Of a stretch of 64,000 bases of DNA, positions 59,820 to 64,000 are shown piece after piece. Below the pieces are notes generated by a model that worked only from the letters and a program-made list of their open reading frames with translations, made no database searches and had not been told where the DNA came from. This stretch comes from JAAFIP01 sp963775085 (GTDB lineage: Bacteria > Pseudomonadota > Gammaproteobacteria > Burkholderiales > Burkholderiaceae_C). The stretch is taken from positions 124,001 through 188,000 of the forward strand of contig CAVZHO010000010.1 of assembly GCA_963775085.1 (NCBI GenBank), given 5' to 3'. The position numbers and the translations under genes were made by a program. Within the stretch, counting starts at the first letter, position 1. Every line of letters begins with the position of its first letter.

Positions 59820-60269
59820 CTAAATTTCGATCATGTCGAAGCTGGTGGTGATGTGGGCCGTTTTACCCAGCATGATGGTGGCCGAGCAGTATTTGTCGTG
59901 GCTCATGGCAATGGCGCGCTCTACGGCTGGGGCGGGAATGGCTTTGCCGGTGACGGTGAAATGCATGTGGATTTTGGTAAACACTTTGGGGTCGAGCTCG
60001 GCGCGCTCGGACGAGAGCTTGACGCTGCAGCCCTGCACCGCGTGGCGGCCGCGCTTGAGGATGAGTACCACGTCGTAGGCGGTGCAGCCACCCGCACCGG
60101 CCAGCAGGGTTTCCATCGGGCGGGGAGCCAGATTGGCGCCGCCATTTTCGGGCTTGGCCGCATCGGGCGCGCCATCCATGGCGATGATGTGGCCACTGCC
60201 CGTCTCGGCCACAAACCCCATGCCAGAGCGCGTGCCCACCCCGCCGGTCCAGTTCACTGTGCATTCCAT
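59820..60269 (-). CDS. OsmC-family protein
   Basis: 149 aa. An OsmC/Ohr fold with PRPMETLLAGAGGCTAYDVVLILKRGRH, which contains the first redox-type Cys, and MSHDKYCSATIMLG, which contains the second. These Cys positions match peroxide-reducing OsmC/YhfA-type proteins that reduce organic hydroperoxides, but the substrate is not known. AAGGAGGT at 5 nt upstream fixes ATG 60269. Divergent from ilvA. Confidence 0.9.
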   Translation of the reverse strand: MECTVNWTGGVGTRSGMGFVAETGSGHIIAMDGAPDAAKPENGGANLAPRPMETLLAGAGGCTAYDVVLILKRGRHAVQGCSVKLSSERAELDPKVFTKIHMHFTVTGKAIPAPAVERAIAMSHDKYCSATIMLGKTAHITTSFDMIEI

Positions 60270-60363
60270 AGGTCACCTCCTTGATTGAAAGTGCTTCGAA
60301 AACGTGAACTATCAGACGTTATTGAAGCCCAAAACTCTCATTAAAGTACAAGAGTCTGTAAAC

Positions 60364-60473
60364 GATGCCGCAGGGCAGCATCGCGCCGATATACTGAGTG
60401 TACTGTTTGTCTCCTCCACCCTCCGCAAGACGGTGGACTTCAGGCCCCGAGTTGCAAAACTCGGGGCTTTTTT
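60364..60473 (+). terminator. Structured leader with intrinsic terminator upstream of ilvA
   Basis: The terminator is GCCCCGAGTT (60444-60453), loop GCAA, AACTCGGGGC (60458-60467), then TTTTTT. Before it are two smaller hairpins, GATGC/GCATC (60364-60382) and CCACC/GGTGG (60416-60436). There is no plus-strand gene upstream to terminate; osmC points away. It could be an attenuator or leader for ilvA or the end of a small RNA. A short frame across it (60304-60498) lacks a ribosome site and is not considered coding. Confidence 0.65.
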
Positions 60474-60494
60474 CTGGGTATCTACAATCCCCGC

Positions 60495-62057
<1,563 letters not shown>

Positions 62058-62070
62058 CGGCCCTGCCACG

Positions 62071-62748
62071 CTACTGGCCGGCGGGAACCGCCTGCTCACC
62101 CACCGCAGCCGCATCACGGGCGGCTTCACGCAGGGCACGGGCGCGCCCACCGGGTCGTACAGGGTTCATAGGGTCCGGCGCGGCCACGGCCGAGCTCTGC
62201 ACCGGGTTTGGAACAACCACCGGCGGGAGTTGTACCGGTGGCGTATAGGGAATGGCACTGGCGGTGGCGGTGGCTGTGGCGTTGGCTTTGGCCAGCTCCA
62301 GCGTGACCGCACCCGCTTTCCCGGTATTCGGCGAGAGCAGGGCTTGGCGGCGCTGCACCGAAGCCAGCACCACCCCCTCGGCCAATTGCGCGCCCACCCG
62401 GTAGGGACGGGCCGGTTTGCCGTCCACCGCAATCAAGGCCAGACTTTGCCGGGCGGTTTTGCCTTCCACAACCCCAGAGAGCACGAAGCGGGAAGCAATG
62501 ATGCCAGCAGCGGGCGCTGCAACCGGACTAGCCACTTCCGTCGCGATAGCGCCCAGCCCTCCTCCGAAGCCACGCGCCAAGGCCTGGCTGTCCACACTGG
62601 CGGGGGGAAGCGAAGTCACCACCGCAGCGTTCGCGGGGGTCGCCGTGCCTTGTACAAACTTAAGCGCCCAATACACCCCACCCGCTACAGCCAGCAGCCA
62701 AAGTGCAAATGTAGCCAAGGGTATCAACCAGTTTTTTCGCATTCGCAT
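62071..62748 (-). CDS. gspC: Type II secretion system protein GspC
   Basis: 225 aa. A short cytoplasmic N-terminus, one transmembrane helix (WLIPLATFALWLLAVAGGVYW) and the periplasmic HR domain with FVLSGVVEGKTARQSLALIAVDGKPARPYRVG. No PDZ domain; instead a Pro/Ala-rich tail, as in shorter GspC forms. It couples the inner-membrane platform to the GspD secretin. It is divergent from gspGHI with start codons 14 bp apart, an order also known in Burkholderia. Confidence 0.88.
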   Translation of the reverse strand: MRMRKNWLIPLATFALWLLAVAGGVYWALKFVQGTATPANAAVVTSLPPASVDSQALARGFGGGLGAIATEVASPVAAPAAGIIASRFVLSGVVEGKTARQSLALIAVDGKPARPYRVGAQLAEGVVLASVQRRQALLSPNTGKAGAVTLELAKANATATATASAIPYTPPVQLPPVVVPNPVQSSAVAAPDPMNPVRPGGRARALREAARDAAAVGEQAVPAGQ

Positions 62749-62762
62749 ATTATGATGCGAAT
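62741..62762. promoter_or_regulatory. Perfect 8-bp inverted repeat between gspC and gspG
   Basis: ATTCGCAT (62741-62748) and ATGCGAAT (62755-62762) are exact inverted copies with a 6-nt centre. The left arm contains the gspC ATG and the right arm directly abuts the gspG ATG. Neither start has an obvious Shine-Dalgarno sequence. It may be an operator or a device for leaderless or overlapping transcripts. Confidence 0.55.
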
Positions 62763-63212
62763 ATGAAACACCCCCAACCTTCCTGCATTTTCCGGTTGCG
62801 CCGCAGTGTGCAACGTGGTTTTACCCTGATTGAGCTGATGGTGGTGATCGCCATCATTGCCGTGCTGGCCGCCGTCATTGCGCCCAACCTGCTGGACCGG
62901 GCGGACGATGCACGCAGCACGGCCGCCAAGGCCGATGTCAACATCCTGGTGCAAGCGCTCAAGCTCTACAAACTGGACAACCAGCGCTTTCCGACGGCTG
63001 AGCAGGGCCTGCAAGCGCTGATTGCCAAGCCCACCACGGGCGTGATCCCCAACAACTGGCGCTCGTACCTGGAAAAGCTCCCCAACGACCCTTGGGGCCG
63101 CCCTTACCAGTACCTCAACCCTGGCATTCGCGGTGAGATCGACGTGATGTCCTTTGGTGCAGACGGCCAACCGGGCGGTGAGGGTAAAAATGCTGACGTC
63201 GGTAATTGGTAA
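62763..63212 (+). CDS. gspG: Type II secretion major pseudopilin GspG
   Basis: 149 aa. The prepilin motif RG-FTLIELMVVIAIIAVLAAVIAPNLLDRAD is cut by the prepilin peptidase before Phe. The conserved C-terminal region has KLYKLDNQRFPTAEQGLQAL, LPNDPWGRPYQYLNPG and MSFGADGQPGGEG, including the Ca-binding loop. It polymerises into the pseudopilus that pushes substrates through GspD. It overlaps gspH by 23 bp. Confidence 0.95.
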   Translation: MKHPQPSCIFRLRRSVQRGFTLIELMVVIAIIAVLAAVIAPNLLDRADDARSTAAKADVNILVQALKLYKLDNQRFPTAEQGLQALIAKPTTGVIPNNWRSYLEKLPNDPWGRPYQYLNPGIRGEIDVMSFGADGQPGGEGKNADVGNW

Positions 63213-63717
63213 AACCAAACAAAAACTTCTTGGCTTTACCTTGCTGGAGCTGATGGTGGTGATCGCCATCATGGCGATTGCGACGGCGGGGGCTACGCTG
63301 GCGCTGCGTGATAGCAGCGTGACGGCGTTGGAGCGCGAAGCGCAGCGGCTGGCGGCGGTACTGGAGGCTGGTCGCAGCCTGTCGCGCACCACCGGTTTGA
63401 CCGTGCATTGGCAGCCCAGTGCAGAGGGTTTCACGATGACGGGTGCGTCCAGCACCGAGGAGGACAAGCTGCAACCCTGGCTGACAGCAGGCACCACGGC
63501 CCAGCCCAGTGACAACCGCGCCTTTATACTGCTCGGGCCCGAACCCATCATCCCGGCACAGGCTATTACATTAGGCCTGGATGGACGCAGCTTGCGTATC
63601 ATTACCGACGGCCTGCGGCCCTTCAAAATTGACAACCACAGTGGCAGCGGTCAAGCCGGCATCGCACCCTCAGGCAACTTGGCGGGTACTGCCCAGAGTG
63701 CAGTCATGTACCGATGA
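63190..63717 (+). CDS. gspH: Type II secretion minor pseudopilin GspH
   Basis: 175 aa. The prepilin motif LG-FTLLELMVVIAIMAIATAGATLAL is followed by a diverged globular domain (EREAQRLAAVLEAGRSLSRTTGLTVHWQPS), typical of GspH. It caps the pseudopilus with GspIJK. ATG 63190 is chosen; the frame could begin a little earlier. Overlaps gspG and, by ATGA, gspI, so translation is coupled. Confidence 0.9.
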   Translation: MLTSVIGKTKQKLLGFTLLELMVVIAIMAIATAGATLALRDSSVTALEREAQRLAAVLEAGRSLSRTTGLTVHWQPSAEGFTMTGASSTEEDKLQPWLTAGTTAQPSDNRAFILLGPEPIIPAQAITLGLDGRSLRIITDGLRPFKIDNHSGSGQAGIAPSGNLAGTAQSAVMYR

Positions 63718-64000
63718 GCGCCTCTGCACGCAGCTTGCATGGGTTTACCTTGATCGAGGTCTTGGTGGCCTTGGCCATCGTCTCGATCGCTTTGTTAGCC
63801 GGCTCGCAGGCCATGTCGGCCCTCACGCGCGGCGCCCAGCGCCAGAGCGATGTACTGCTGGCGCAGATGTGCGCCGAAAACGAGTTGATCAAAGTGCGCC
63901 TGTCCAAGCAAATGCCCAACGTGGGTGAAAGCACCGCCGCCTGCGAGCAGGCGGGCAAGGCCTTTACCGTGCGCATGCAAGTGCGGGCCACGCCCAACCC
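63714..64000 (+). CDS. gspI: Type II secretion minor pseudopilin GspI (3' end cut by window)
   Basis: 95 aa are visible, starting MSASARSLHG. The prepilin motif HG-FTLIEVLVALAIVSIALLAG is clear, followed by ALTRGAQRQSDVLLAQMCAENELIKVRLSK, which matches GspI (the NxL/AENELxxxR segment). The gene continues past 64000. The gspJ and later genes presumably lie just beyond. Confidence 0.92.
   Translation, partial: MSASARSLHGFTLIEVLVALAIVSIALLAGSQAMSALTRGAQRQSDVLLAQMCAENELIKVRLSKQMPNVGESTAACEQAGKAFTVRMQVRATPN

Noticed and set aside
60300..60480. tmRNA or 4.5S RNA in the osmC-ilvA gap
   Set aside because: No tRNA-like acceptor/T-arm, no tag reading frame, and no conserved SRP tetraloop are present.

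Overview
The window is chromosomal DNA of a betaproteobacterium of the order Burkholderiales. It is most likely a member of the Comamonadaceae close to Rhodoferax, Polaromonas or Albidiferax. The basis is the protein types: a Bug/TctC binding-protein pair, a Burkholderiales porin, a lysine/alanine-rich H1-like protein, NrdA/NrdB, an SspA-SspB-PetCBA cluster, and gspC divergent from gspGHI. The family assignment comes from recognition only; no search was run. There are no rRNA genes, prophage, CRISPR array or complete insertion sequence. The one tRNA is tRNA-Thr(TGT). Most of the window is housekeeping core genome.

Layout from left to right. 1-5.0 kb: H1-like protein and NrdR-regulated ribonucleotide reductase. 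5.3-10.4 kb: ampD, the pilR-pilS two-component system and a CcsA-like membrane protein. 10.5-14.6 kb: ffh and small envelope or accessory genes. 14.7-19.9 kb: rarA and a livHMGF branched-chain amino acid importer without its binding protein. 20.4-26.4 kb: a 7TMR-DISM receptor with a degenerate GGDEF domain, two Bug binding proteins, a flavin/2Fe-2S reductase and an SDR protein. 26.5-33.5 kb: mutT, an AAA ATPase, argJ, secA, an M23 peptidase, a DciA-like gene and tRNA-Thr. 33.6-37.8 kb: sspB, sspA and the cytochrome bc1 operon petABC. 38-43.2 kb: mscL, pdxA, a Nif3-like gene, a DegS/DegQ-type protease, a lipoprotein and a HAD hydrolase. 43.2-48.3 kb: the sugar-phosphate cluster pgi-tal, divergent from zwf-hexR. 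49-57.5 kb: a peptide ABC transporter operon that includes an M20 amidohydrolase and a frameshifted second binding protein. 57.6-64 kb: a porin, coq7, an OsmC-family gene, ilvA and type II secretion genes gspC and gspGHI.

The most unusual feature is a dispersed repeat of about 50-60 bp, with 14 recognisable copies in 64 kb. Its core reads roughly GCTATTAAAATAATAGCTGC, then TTACGTCC, a few variable bases, GACAGGGACTA, and often GGCCTATTT. Copies lie between genes and also inside or at the ends of reading frames: rarA, pdxA, the Nif3-like gene and pgi, plus the signal-peptide segments of three solute-binding proteins. In the four coding copies read antisense to the element, the same frame is used every time, and a TAA seen in that frame in non-coding copies is CAA or CGA. 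The element therefore appears to supply protein sequence.

Two large foldback (MITE-like) inverted repeats lie between hexR and the peptide transporter genes. Other points are a textbook NrdR double operator over the nrdA promoter, a G8 tract that breaks the best start of a small lipoprotein gene, a perfect 8-bp inverted repeat in the 14-bp gap between gspC and gspG, and a structured leader with an orphan terminator in front of ilvA.
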